Counted from the stretch's first letter, positions 8,103 to 15,933 are shown. The stretch is DNA of 54,791 nucleotides from Christensenella sp. UBA4263 (GCA_002395225.1 DGWH01000032.1:1-54791), one strand, 5' to 3'. Translations and numbers: made by a program. Notes: a model not told the origin generated them from the letters alone.

Positions 8103-9362
8103 TTATTTGGCACTGACCTTTGCCTGGAGTTCGTCGAGCAGCTGACGGACGTCGCCGCCGGTAAGAGCGCTCTGCTCCACGGCGATAACACCCTGCTTCA
8201 CGTCGTTCCACTCCGCCTTGGTGGTCGGATAGAACTTGGCGCTGTCAAGAACGCTCAGCCATGCTTCGAAGGAAGGATCGGATTCAACCAGAGCACCCAC
8301 AGCGGAATTGACGGCGGGCAGGAAGCCTTCCATGGAGACCCAGCCGACATAGTTGGCGGGATCATAGAAGAAGGTCAGGAATTTGCCGATGGCTTCGTTG
8401 CGGGCAGCCTGATCAGCGCTGTCATCGCGGAAGGCCATGATGCGGTCCATGACGCCGACGGAACTGGAGCTGGCACCCTCGTTGTGAGGAATGGAAGCGG
8501 TGGCAAAGTTGACGCCGGTATAACCTTTTTCAGCGATATAGGCAGGTACGGAGTTGGGCGCGATGACCATGGCCAGCTTGCCGGCGCCGAACATATCCTG
8601 CAGATCGTAACGGGTCTGGGTAGCCGGATTCGGGTTGGTGTAGCCATTTTTGACCAGGCTGAGCGCATACTCAATTGCTTCGACGTTGGCGTCGCTGTTG
8701 AGTGCCCAGTCGCCCTTTTCATCAACGAAACCGCCGTTGTTGGCCCAGGTGTAGTAGGCAAAAGCCGCCTGGCCTTCATCCGTGGTCATGTCGATGCCCC
8801 AGGGATACACTTCGCCGCCGTAGAAGTCGACGATGGCCTGTGCGGCATCTTCGAGTTCGGCCCAGGTGGTGGGAACGGCTTCGACGCCGGCTTCCTTCAG
8901 CAGGTCCACGTTGTAATAGAGCGCACGGGCGGATGCGAGATCCGGAACGGCCCATACGGTTCCGTCAATCACGGATTCCTGAATGAAGCTGGGGAAGAAG
9001 TCCTTGTACAGTTCTTCCGGGCAGTAGTCGCTGACCGGGAGGAGCAGGCCTTCATTGGCATAATCCGCAAACACGTCAATGTTCAGGATGTCTGGAGCAT
9101 TGTTGTTGCTGATGCGGGTAGAGACGACCGTGTAAAGGTCATTCCAGGACACGACTTCAAGATTAAGCTTGACGCCGGGGTTGGCCTCTTCAAATTTGGC
9201 TTTGAAGTTGGAGCCGTCCATGGCGGTTCCCAGGAACCAGTCCTGTGTCTTAGGTCCATACTGTGCAATGATGACATCAAGCGTAATGTCATCCGCCATT
9301 GCCAGAACGGCAACGCTGAGCAGCACGGTTACGGCCAGAATAAGAGCAACCAGTTTTTTCAT
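8103..9362 (-). CDS. Extracellular sugar-binding protein of the ABC transporter
   Basis: The 419-residue protein opens with a signal peptide (MKK, then a hydrophobic stretch, ending AMADD), which resembles a signal peptidase I site; no lipobox Cys is visible, unusual for a Gram-positive binding protein that must stay at the cell surface. The body matches family 1 solute-binding proteins: early FEEANPGVKLNLEVVSWNDL, NAPDILNID near residue 85, a hinge region AMVIAPNS and a C-terminal PAVNSAV segment. It is first in a three-gene leftward operon, with AAGGAGG ahead of the ATG, a promoter at 9413-9442 and a palindrome just downstream of the predicted transcription start. Confidence 0.93.
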   Translation of the reverse strand: MKKLVALILAVTVLLSVAVLAMADDITLDVIIAQYGPKTQDWFLGTAMDGSNFKAKFEEANPGVKLNLEVVSWNDLYTVVSTRISNNNAPDILNIDVFADYANEGLLLPVSDYCPEELYKDFFPSFIQESVIDGTVWAVPDLASARALYYNVDLLKEAGVEAVPTTWAELEDAAQAIVDFYGGEVYPWGIDMTTDEGQAAFAYYTWANNGGFVDEKGDWALNSDANVEAIEYALSLVKNGYTNPNPATQTRYDLQDMFGAGKLAMVIAPNSVPAYIAEKGYTGVNFATASIPHNEGASSSSVGVMDRIMAFRDDSADQAARNEAIGKFLTFFYDPANYVGWVSMEGFLPAVNSAVGALVESDPSFEAWLSVLDSAKFYPTTKAEWNDVKQGVIAVEQSALTGGDVRQLLDELQAKVSAK

Positions 9363-9387
9363 TCTTCAGATCCTCCTTGAATTATTC

Positions 9388-9403
9388 TGGAACGTCTGTT
9401 CCA
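9388..9403. promoter_or_regulatory. Candidate operator of the sugar ABC operon
   Basis: The perfect palindrome TGGAACGTCTGTTCCA (6-4-6) lies just after the predicted leftward transcription start and before the ribosome binding site of the binding-protein gene. The position suits a repressor (LacI- or GntR-like). No regulator gene is adjacent. Confidence 0.5.
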
Positions 9404-9412
9404 TGTGTACCT

Positions 9413-9442
9413 ATTATAACTTATCTGAGGGGATATTGTAAA
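9413..9442 (-). promoter_or_regulatory. Promoter of the sugar ABC operon
   Basis: On the minus strand TTTACA (9437-9442) and TATAAT (9413-9418) are separated by 18 bases. Confidence 0.7.
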
Positions 9443-9475
9443 GACTGACAAAAATGATTGATTCATTTTCACCTG

Positions 9476-9504
9476 TTGTCATAATCTGGCCGGACCGCTA
9501 TAAT
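9476..9504 (+). promoter_or_regulatory. Strong promoter of the NahK-like gene
   Basis: TTGTCA (9476-9481) and a perfect TATAAT (9499-9504) have 17-base spacing. Transcription would begin near 9511, about 190 bases ahead of the start codon. Confidence 0.8.
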
Positions 9505-9510
9505 ACAGGG

Positions 9511-9698
9511 AAAGAAATAGTCGTGTCAGAAGTCGACAGCCGAGCTGCTTCGGAGCCTTGCAAAGCAGTCCAGGGATACGGCCAGCCATTGAAGCCCGAA
9601 AAGGAATGGCCCGGCCGCGAGGCGAAAGCCTATAAATCCGGAGCCCTGCCAGGCTGCCTGGACATAAGACCAGCAATGAAACTCGAGGAGAAACCGCC
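9511..9698 (+). ncRNA. Long structured 5' leader (candidate cis-regulatory RNA)
   Basis: The leader can form a multi-branched fold: closing helix GTCCAGG (9568-9574) with CCTGGAC (9657-9663); inside it a long stem 9579-9590 with 9605-9617, then a GAAA-capped stem AGGC/GCCT (9620-9631). An alternative hairpin CCAGG/CCTGG (9649-9661) shares the right strand of the closing helix and would compete with it. The ribosome binding site CGAGGAG follows. No riboswitch class I know matches, and no peptide is evident. It could be an undescribed regulatory RNA or simply a structured leader. Confidence 0.4.
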
Positions 9699-10769
9699 AT
9701 GAACGTAATGACGACTGCCGGACACTTTCAGGTTTCCGGTGAGGTTTCTGATATAAAGCCTTTCGGTACAGGAATCATCAATGATACCTATCGGGTTGAC
9801 ACGCGGGAAGGAAATGCCTACCTTCTTCAGCGGGTGAATACGGAAGTGTTTAAAAAGCCGGAGGAAGTTCAGCATAACATTGAACGTGTGACCGCCTATC
9901 TGAAAGAGCAGATTATACGCGAAAACGGGGACCCCATGAGGGAAACGCTGACGCTGATTCCGGCAGCAGGCGGGGAAACCTGGTACCGGGATGAGCAGGA
10001 CCGGTTCTGGCGCATGTATGCCTTTATCGATCACACCAGCGCCTGCGGACAGCCGGCGTCGCTTAACGAGCTTTATGAAACCGGTCTGGCTTTCGGGCGC
10101 TTTGAACGGCGGTTGTCCGGATTTCCGGTCGATTCGCTCCATGAGACCATTCCTGCCTTTCATGATACCGTCGACCGGGTCACCCAGTTTATGCTTGCCA
10201 TGGACAGGGATGCCTGTGGACGGAAAAAGACGGTGGTTCTGGAACTCGTCTCGCTGATGCAGTGTATGGACCGGGCAGATCTGTTTGAAAAGGAATTTGA
10301 AGCAGGACGGCTGCCCAGGCGCGTTGTGCACAATGATACAAAAACCAGCAATGCTCTTTTGGACACAGTCAGTGGCCGGGCGATCTGTGTGTGCGATCTG
10401 GATACCGTGATGCCGGGCTTTGTTGCGTACGATTTTGGTGACGGAATCCGAACCGGCGCCAGTGAGGCGGCGGAGGATGAGCCGGATCTTTCGAAAGTCG
10501 CATTGTCTCTTGAAAAAGCAGCGGCTTTTGCGCAGGGGTATCTGGAAGAGGCAGGCGGCATTCTCACAGAGAATGAACGGAAGCTCCTCCCGGATGGAAT
10601 CTATGTGATTACCCTCGAACAGGCGATGCGCTTCATGACGGACTATCTGAATGGGGATGTGTATTATAAGACGGCGTATCCCGAGCATAACCTGGTCAGA
10701 GCGCGGAATCAGATTGCCCTTCTGCAGGAGATCCAGGAGCGGGAGGCGGATCTCAGGCTGATCATTTGA
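9699..10769 (+). CDS. NahK-like N-acetylhexosamine kinase (APH-fold phosphotransferase)
   Basis: The 356-residue sequence follows N-acetylhexosamine 1-kinase of bifidobacteria along its length: GTGIINDTYRV near the start, YLLQRVNTEVF (about 45), RMYAFID (about 106), the catalytic loop VHNDTKTSNALLD (about 210), CDLDTVMPGFVAYDFGD (about 230) and MRFMTDYLNGDVYYK near the end. NahK phosphorylates GlcNAc or GalNAc at C1 in host-glycan salvage. The gene is divergent from a sugar ABC importer, which fits uptake plus phosphorylation, but the partner phosphorylase and epimerase genes are absent here, so specificity is inferred. A long structured leader precedes it, and tcdA follows at 19 bases. Confidence 0.85.
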   Translation: MNVMTTAGHFQVSGEVSDIKPFGTGIINDTYRVDTREGNAYLLQRVNTEVFKKPEEVQHNIERVTAYLKEQIIRENGDPMRETLTLIPAAGGETWYRDEQDRFWRMYAFIDHTSACGQPASLNELYETGLAFGRFERRLSGFPVDSLHETIPAFHDTVDRVTQFMLAMDRDACGRKKTVVLELVSLMQCMDRADLFEKEFEAGRLPRRVVHNDTKTSNALLDTVSGRAICVCDLDTVMPGFVAYDFGDGIRTGASEAAEDEPDLSKVALSLEKAAAFAQGYLEEAGGILTENERKLLPDGIYVITLEQAMRFMTDYLNGDVYYKTAYPEHNLVRARNQIALLQEIQEREADLRLII

Positions 10770-10788
10770 TGACGGGGAGAGTGAGAGA

Positions 10789-11523
10789 GTGGACAGAGAA
10801 CAGCTTTCACGGACAGAGCGCCTTATCGGAAAAGAAGGCATTGACCGGCTTGCCGGGAAACGGGCAGCCGTATTTGGAATCGGCGGAGTGGGCTCCTATG
10901 CGGCGGAGGCACTGGTCCGGTCGGGAATCGGTGCAATCGATCTGATCGACAATGACCGGGTGGTGCTCTCCAATCTGAACCGCCAGCTGTTTGCCCTGAA
11001 CAGCACGCTGGGCATGCTGAAAGTGGATGCAGCCAGACAGCGCCTTCTGGACATCAATCCGGATTGCCGGGTTGAGACATGGCCGATGTTTTACCTTCCG
11101 GAAAACGCAGATGAAATCGATCTTACCCGGTATGATTATGTGCTTGACTGCATTGATACGGTGGCAGCCAAACTGATGCTGGCGGAGCGGTGCACCCGGC
11201 TGGGCGTGCCCTTCATTGCGGCCATGGGGGCCGGAAACAAACTGGATCCCACGCAGTTTGAGGTATGTGACATCAGCAAAACTTCCGTAGACCCGCTGGC
11301 CAGAGTGATGCGCCAGCAGCTGCGCAAAAGGGGAATCGAGCATCTCAGAGTCGTGTATTCCCGGGAAACGCCGAGGACATCGCTGAAACCCGTTTCTGAT
11401 CAGGAACAGCCGGATAATCCGGGCAGGTATCATCCGGCGCCCGGAAGCATTGCCTTTGTTCCGTCGGCTGCCGGTCTGATTATGGCCGGCGAGGTGATCC
11501 GTGAACTGGCAGGAATTCAGTGA
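10789..11523 (+). CDS. tcdA: tRNA threonylcarbamoyladenosine dehydratase (TcdA/CsdL)
   Basis: This is an E1-like adenylating enzyme of 244 residues: the nucleotide-binding loop GIGGVGSYAAEAL (about 30-42), DLIDNDRVVLSNLNRQ (about 56-71) and YVLDCIDT with a following segment typical of YgdL/TcdA. The family cyclises the t6A modification at position 37 of ANN-decoding tRNAs to ct6A. A GTG start preceded by GGGGAGAG is used. It follows the NahK-like gene closely and may share its transcript, though there is no functional link. Confidence 0.92.
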   Translation: MDREQLSRTERLIGKEGIDRLAGKRAAVFGIGGVGSYAAEALVRSGIGAIDLIDNDRVVLSNLNRQLFALNSTLGMLKVDAARQRLLDINPDCRVETWPMFYLPENADEIDLTRYDYVLDCIDTVAAKLMLAERCTRLGVPFIAAMGAGNKLDPTQFEVCDISKTSVDPLARVMRQQLRKRGIEHLRVVYSRETPRTSLKPVSDQEQPDNPGRYHPAPGSIAFVPSAAGLIMAGEVIRELAGIQ

Positions 11524-11764
11524 ATGTGCTGCGGTTACATCAATTCAGACCCAATATGATGGCCTCTGAGGAGATACTTTCGTGCGGATGAGGTCGGCCT
11601 GGGAGATGTTCCTCGGCCTGGACCGGTTCTTCCGGATGCGCTGGTTCAGCGTCCAACAGGAAAATGGGGAGAGAGCGTTTTTGCGGAAGAAATTGCCGGG
11701 ATGCCTCACCGGCTTTCATCGTGTGAACTGTCACGCAATCACGTTCCTTTGTTTTCTTATAACG

Positions 11765-11807
11765 AAAAAACATCGAACCTGACGGGGTGCCCTCGTCAGG
11801 TTCGATG
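11765..11807 (-). terminator. Strong leftward terminator without an intact gene upstream
   Basis: Perfect 14-bp arms (11771-11784 and 11794-11807) are followed on the minus strand by six T residues. The only minus-strand reading frame that could use it is the 55-codon remnant at 11884-12051. Confidence 0.8.
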
Positions 11808-11883
11808 ATTGTCTGTTATGAAAAGAGCAGGCAGCTGGTGTCCCCCTGTTACTTTGAGATCAGCTGTGGTATAAACCCAAGTC

Positions 11884-12051
11884 TCATGCTGTTTTTCTAT
11901 GAGATTCGAGTGCTTTTCTGGCGTCATCCTTTTGCATCGCCATTTTGCTGAAAAGTCTCACATCTTCTTCTTTTGCATTTGGTGTAAGAACTCTGAACAT
12001 GGAATAAGTCTTCGGATCAAGTTCTTTTCCTACCAGCAAAAAAGGTGGAAT
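11884..12051 (-). pseudogene. Short protein-like remnant
   Basis: On the minus strand this frame encodes about 55 residues containing LVGKELDPKTYSMF and KEEDVRLFSKMAMQ, a charged helical pattern that reads like the C terminus of a real protein. It has a stop codon immediately upstream (12052-12054), no good start codon or ribosome binding site, and is followed at about 75 bases by a strong terminator. Interpreted as the tail of a gene whose front was lost or mutated; family not recognised. Confidence 0.35.
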
Positions 12052-12336
12052 TTACTCGTACAAAGTGGAAGTTACTTTTGCAATTGACAGATATCAATGA
12101 TTTCCTGTTTTCTGGAGAAAGAACTGACAGATCTCCGGAACGGGCAGGGCGAAACGGACAAAGCTTCGGATGGGCAATATCATCCGCAGCATCTCTTTGA
12201 CTTTCCGGAACGGAAGTACCTGAGATGATGGAACAGTCATTTTGCGTCTTTGTTCCCATGGATGCAGGATATCTGCAGCGGACAGCTGATTTTGAATGCA
12301 GAAAAGATCGGGCTTGTGCCTGGAAAGGATTTGAAA

Positions 12337-13440
12337 ATGCGATACAGAAAACATGCAAAGACCGGAGACCGGATCAGTGAGATTGGCCTGGGATCCGCTT
12401 ATCTGTACAAAGCGGATCATCATGAGGCGATAGCCACGCTTCGTGCCGCGTACGAGGGCGGGATCAACTATTATGACCTTGCGGCAGGGGATGGAAAAGC
12501 GTTTACCCTGTGGGGCGAGGCGCTGGCAGATGTTCGGAAACAGGTACTGTATCAGATTCACTTCGGTGCGGACTATTCCAAAGGAACCTATGGCTGGTCA
12601 CTGGATCTTGAGACCGTGAAGCGGTCGGTGGACTGGCAGCTGCGGGAACTGAAAACGGATTATATTGACTATGGCTTTATCCATTGTCAGGACGAGGCGG
12701 CGGACTGGAAAACGTATCAGAAAAACGGCATTTACAGGTATATCCGTTCTCTGCAGGAGCAGGGCATGGTGCGTCATCTGGGGCTGTCCTCGCATACGCC
12801 GGCAGTGATCCGACAGATTCTGGATGAGATATCGGTGGATATGCTGATGTTCTCCGTCAATCCGGCGTATGATTATGGCCATGGGGAATTTGCCAACGGA
12901 GGCGTCAGCGAACGGACAGAGGTCTATACCAGATGCCAGAGGGAGGGAATCGGCATCTCCGTGATGAAACCGTTTTCCGGTGGGCAGCTTCTGGATGCGG
13001 CACAGTCGCCGTTTGGACAGGCCCTGACAGCGTACCAGTGTATCCGGTACGCACTGGACAAGCCCGGGGTGATGACGGTGCTGCCCGGGGCACAGAGCGT
13101 GGCAGAGGTGAAGACACTGCTGGCATATGAACAGGCGTCAGAGGAGGAGACGGATTACAGCGTGATTGCCTCCTTTGCACCGGTTGAGGCGACAGGAAAA
13201 TGCGTGTACTGCAATCATTGCAAGCCCTGTCCGCAGGGACTGGAGATCGGCCTGATCAACAAGTATTATGATCTGGTCCGGGCAGGGGATAAGCTGGCAG
13301 CGGAGCATTACCGGACGCTGGCCAAAACGGCCGGTGACTGTGTCCATTGCGGGCATTGTGACCGGCGGTGCCCGTTTGGCGTGGCGCAGAGTGACCGGAT
13401 GAGGGAAATTGACCGGTATATGAGTCAGGCCCGCGGATGA
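12337..13440 (+). CDS. Aldo/keto reductase with C-terminal [4Fe-4S] ferredoxin-like domain
   Basis: The ATG at 12337 has AAAGGA at good spacing and gives the canonical start MRYRKHAKTGDRISEIGLG (367 residues). An (alpha/beta)8 aldo/keto reductase barrel (1-280) has GGINYYDLAAGDGKAF, where the usual catalytic Tyr region is altered, and GFIHCQDE. Then come two cysteine clusters, CVYCNHCKPCP (about 290) and CVHCGHCDRRCPF (about 340), which should bind two [4Fe-4S] clusters. Such ferredoxin-tailed reductases are common in anaerobes, and their substrates are mostly unknown. It is monocistronic with a hairpin terminator. Confidence 0.9.
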   Translation: MRYRKHAKTGDRISEIGLGSAYLYKADHHEAIATLRAAYEGGINYYDLAAGDGKAFTLWGEALADVRKQVLYQIHFGADYSKGTYGWSLDLETVKRSVDWQLRELKTDYIDYGFIHCQDEAADWKTYQKNGIYRYIRSLQEQGMVRHLGLSSHTPAVIRQILDEISVDMLMFSVNPAYDYGHGEFANGGVSERTEVYTRCQREGIGISVMKPFSGGQLLDAAQSPFGQALTAYQCIRYALDKPGVMTVLPGAQSVAEVKTLLAYEQASEEETDYSVIASFAPVEATGKCVYCNHCKPCPQGLEIGLINKYYDLVRAGDKLAAEHYRTLAKTAGDCVHCGHCDRRCPFGVAQSDRMREIDRYMSQARG

Positions 13441-13467
13441 CAGACCGGCGTGAACTGAACATGTTTA

Positions 13468-13498
13468 AAAAGCGGCGATGCCAGGCATCGCCGCTTTT
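13468..13498. terminator. Bidirectional terminator between convergent genes
   Basis: Two 15-bp complementary arms (AAAAGCGGCGATGCC and its complement) lie between the end of the aldo/keto reductase and the end of the leftward ATP-grasp gene, with A and T tracts on either side. Confidence 0.85.
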
Positions 13499-13558
13499 CA
13501 GCTTCAATCGGGGAGAAAGGAAAACGGCTTTCAGATGACGGTTGTCATCGGTCATGAC

Positions 13559-14752
13559 TCAGCAGGTTTCCAGGAGGTCATGATAGTATTCGGCCTTTTC
13601 CTCCGGGGTGTTGACATTGACCAGATACATCATGTCAGCCATGGCACCGGAAAGGGCTTTCGGAATGCGCTGAACCATTTTGATGCGGCTTCCGTATTTC
13701 TGCATGATGGCCTCATGATCCATGACGAAATGGAGTCCGTCACGGCGTCCGCAGTAGCAGCAGTAGAAATGCTCACGGCCTTCCGAGGAAATCAGGGTGC
13801 TGCCATAGGCGACCATGTCCGCCCAGATTTTATAGACATCGATTGAATTGGCAAAGTTGAACATGTCTGCGCTGAAACCGCCGGAAGGACGCATATTGAC
13901 CTCAAGACCGAGAATATCGCCTTTTTTGCCCAGACGCTGATCCTCATCCAGAACGAAGAACTCGAAATGAATGAAACGGCTGCGTACACCAAAAGCGGCC
14001 ACAGTGCGCCGGCCGACATCCCGAATGTCATCCGGCAGGTATTTCTCAATGTAATAGCAGGAGTTCCCGTTGGTATTGACGATATCCATGATGGAATCCA
14101 TGGTGACATTTCCGGTTTCAAACATCGGGTTTCCATCCGGTCCGATGATGGCGTCATAGGAATGAACAGTGCCGCGCACGAACTCCTCCATGATAAACTG
14201 CACATCCGGCTTTTCGGTCAGGAAGGCAGCGAGTTCGGCATCGTTGCTGAGTTTATATGTATGATTGGCGCCGACACCGTTGTCCGGCTTTACAATGACC
14301 GGATAGCCGACCTGCTCGATAAAGTTTCTGCAGGAATCATAGTTGTCCACCAGATGCCACTGGGCAGTGCGAATACCGGCTTTTGCGTAGTATTCCTTCA
14401 TGGCGGATTTCAGCTTGACTGCCCGCATATCCTCCGTATGAAAACCGGTGGTGATATTGAAAGCGGTGCGCAGGGCGGCATCCCGCTCAAGCCAGTATTC
14501 ATTGTTGCTCTCGAGCCAGTCCACTTTTCCGTGCTTGAAGATCAGAAAGGCAACTGCCCGGTAAACTTCCTCATAGTTTTCAAGCGAGGAAACCTTGTAA
14601 TACTCCGTCAGAGAGCCGCGCAGTTCGGGCATGAGCTGATCATACGGACAATCCCCGATACCGAGAACGCGGACGTTGTTTTTCTGCAGTTCAGAGCAGA
14701 ATTTCCAGTAATTAGTCGGAAAATTCGGCGAGATAAAGATAAAGTTCTGCAT
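13559..14752 (-). CDS. ATP-grasp domain ligase of unknown substrate
   Basis: The ATG at 14752 with AAAGGAGG seven bases upstream is clearly the start (397 residues). The N-terminal part (1-110) resembles the pre-ATP-grasp fold. The ATP-grasp core follows: YPVIVKPDNGVGANHTYKL (about 145-165, the ATP-binding Lys), IMEEFVRGTVHSYDAI (about 190), FEFFVLDEDQRLG and VNMRPSGGFSADMFN (about 285, the metal-binding E/N segment). Relatives form carboxylate-amine or -thiol bonds. It is the last of three leftward genes after two esterases, and the space ahead of it carries two tandem copies of the structured repeat, the second ending at its ribosome binding site. Confidence 0.88.
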   Translation of the reverse strand: MQNFIFISPNFPTNYWKFCSELQKNNVRVLGIGDCPYDQLMPELRGSLTEYYKVSSLENYEEVYRAVAFLIFKHGKVDWLESNNEYWLERDAALRTAFNITTGFHTEDMRAVKLKSAMKEYYAKAGIRTAQWHLVDNYDSCRNFIEQVGYPVIVKPDNGVGANHTYKLSNDAELAAFLTEKPDVQFIMEEFVRGTVHSYDAIIGPDGNPMFETGNVTMDSIMDIVNTNGNSCYYIEKYLPDDIRDVGRRTVAAFGVRSRFIHFEFFVLDEDQRLGKKGDILGLEVNMRPSGGFSADMFNFANSIDVYKIWADMVAYGSTLISSEGREHFYCCYCGRRDGLHFVMDHEAIMQKYGSRIKMVQRIPKALSGAMADMMYLVNVNTPEEKAEYYHDLLETC

Positions 14753-14760
14753 AAATGGAC

Positions 14761-14852
14761 CTCCTTTGGGCCTCAATTTTGGTCTATAGCCGGAGCTGCT
14801 TTGTCTGAGGCCTGGATTTGACGAACTGTCGCTTCGCGACAGGGCGACTCCT
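14761..14852 (-). repeat. Structured intergenic repeat, copy A (adjacent to ATP-grasp ribosome binding site)
   Basis: Read on the minus strand: GGAG-initiated strand, hairpin CTGTCGC/GCGACAG (14826-14842), AATCCAGGCCTCA, then GCAGCTCC and finally TGAGGCC one base ahead of the ribosome binding site AAAGGAGG (14760-14767). GGCCTCA (14806-14812 complement) can pair perfectly with TGAGGCC (14769-14775 complement). The outer strand pairing is imperfect here (GGAG/CTCC plus flanking). Confidence 0.7.
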
Positions 14853-14941
14853 TTGCAGGCCTCAACTCGGGTCATTTACGGGAGCGGCATTGCACGAGGC
14901 CTGGATTGCCATCCTGTCGCTGTGCGACAGGGCCGCTCCTC
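14848..14941 (-). repeat. Structured intergenic repeat, copy B (tandem with copy A)
   Basis: This is the best-preserved copy. On the minus strand: GGAGCGGC (14932-14939), hairpin CTGTCGC/GCGACAG (14914-14930), CAGGCCTC (14896-14903), GCCGCTCC (14881-14888), then GAGGCCTG (14856-14863) and AAAGGAG. The first and fourth segments are perfectly complementary (8 bp), and so are the third and fifth (8 bp). The two helices cross, so they describe a pseudoknot or two competing states. Confidence 0.75.
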
Positions 14942-15009
14942 CTCAACATTATTATTTGTCTGAGCTGACGGATTCGGATTCTCTGACACTGGGCGGCAGA
15001 GCTGCTTTT

Positions 15010-15768
15010 TCAGGCTTCTCCCATCAGGAAAGGCAGGTAATAGGCGGTCTGCTTGTACCACCAGTCCCAGTCATGATTGACATCAAATCCCCAGAAATCC
15101 ACCCAGGCATTAATGCCTTTGCTCTCAAGGACGCCTTTCAGCCGGGCAGTACTTTCTTTCAGGATATCCTCCCAGGCGCCCTGTCCCACACAGATGATGA
15201 TCCGGCGTTCGTTGTACATATGAATCCACGGATGATTGGGGGACATGCCGGAGAGATAATCGCAGGGAGAATTCATGTAAACCAGATCATCCATGTAATC
15301 CCCGAAACTGTCGTGGGAATCATAGATTCCGGAAAGCGCCAGTACGGAATCAAAAAGGTCCGGACGCCGGAAAAACAGGTTGGCGGCGTGCATGGCGCCC
15401 AGCGAGCAGCCAAAGGTCATGATGGGGGTATAGGAGTGATTCCGTTCACCGGAGAGGTCTCCGATACGCGGAACCATCTGGTCGACAATGTAATGATACC
15501 ACGCCTCATGACGCTCAATGCGCCAGCGGGGGTCGCCGCCTTTATTTGCCCAGGTTTCATTGTCAATGGTATCAATGGAATAGACGGTAATCTTTCCGCT
15601 GTCAATCCAGGGCGCAAAGACATCGGTCATATGGAAATTCTCAAAATCATAGAAACGTCCGGCCTGACAGGGAATGAACAGTACGGGTTTTCCCTGATGG
15701 CCATATACCTTGAACTCCATATCGCGGCCGAGCGCGGGTGAATATTCTTTGTAATAACGTACTTCCAT
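15010..15768 (-). CDS. Esterase-family alpha/beta hydrolase
   Basis: The ATG at 15768, preceded by AAAAGGAGA, gives 252 residues. The nucleophile elbow TFGCSLGAMHA (about residue 115) and the late aromatic FDVNHDWDWW, whose His may complete the triad, place it in the putative esterase family (PF00756: esterase D, antigen 85, enterochelin esterase relatives). There is no signal peptide, so it acts in the cytoplasm. It is the middle gene of the esterase-esterase-ATP-grasp series and carries repeat copy C directly ahead of its ribosome binding site. An ester or thioester made or used by the neighbouring ATP-grasp ligase would be a natural substrate, but that is inference. Confidence 0.85.
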   Translation of the reverse strand: MEVRYYKEYSPALGRDMEFKVYGHQGKPVLFIPCQAGRFYDFENFHMTDVFAPWIDSGKITVYSIDTIDNETWANKGGDPRWRIERHEAWYHYIVDQMVPRIGDLSGERNHSYTPIMTFGCSLGAMHAANLFFRRPDLFDSVLALSGIYDSHDSFGDYMDDLVYMNSPCDYLSGMSPNHPWIHMYNERRIIICVGQGAWEDILKESTARLKGVLESKGINAWVDFWGFDVNHDWDWWYKQTAYYLPFLMGEA

Positions 15769-15777
15769 GGTTCGGGT

Positions 15778-15870
15778 CTCCTTTTCAGTCCTCACAGTGA
15801 TCATTTGCCGGAGCGGCATTGCATGAGGTCTGGATGTTTACAGGCTGTCGCGGCGCGACAGGGCTCCTTC
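15778..15870 (-). repeat. Structured intergenic repeat, copy C (adjacent to esterase ribosome binding site)
   Basis: Same order of elements on the minus strand as copies A and B: GGAGC (15863-15867), hairpin CTGTCGC/GCGACAG with a GCC loop (15845-15861), CATCCAGACCTCATGCAATG, GCTCC (15810-15814), TGAGGACTG (15786-15794), then AAAAGGAGA, the ribosome binding site of the esterase gene. One mismatch interrupts the last helix. Confidence 0.7.
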
Positions 15871-15933
15871 TTTAAGAGCAGCGACTTGCTCTGCCGGCAC
15901 CGCTGCTCTTCCGCTGCGTATATTTGACAGATT

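Larger units (their letters stand above)
11524..12336. other. Gene-poor gap of about 0.8 kb
   Basis: No convincing complete gene was found on either strand. The left part (11540-11770) has only overlapping open frames without a recognisable product. It contains a strong leftward terminator (11765-11807) and, just before it on the minus strand, a short protein-like open frame (11884-12051). This looks like the remains of a deleted leftward gene. Confidence 0.5.

Noticed and set aside
8013..9380. 455-codon open frame on the plus strand opposite the sugar-binding protein
   Set aside because: The minus-strand product has a signal peptide and family motifs; the plus frame is a codon-bias shadow rich in Gly/His/Asp.
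9569..9617. Resemblance of the NahK-like leader to a SAM-I riboswitch (GGGA...TGAA.CCCG)
   Set aside because: The remaining SAM-I core, including the closing helix and the conserved downstream junction, is absent; the match is too short.
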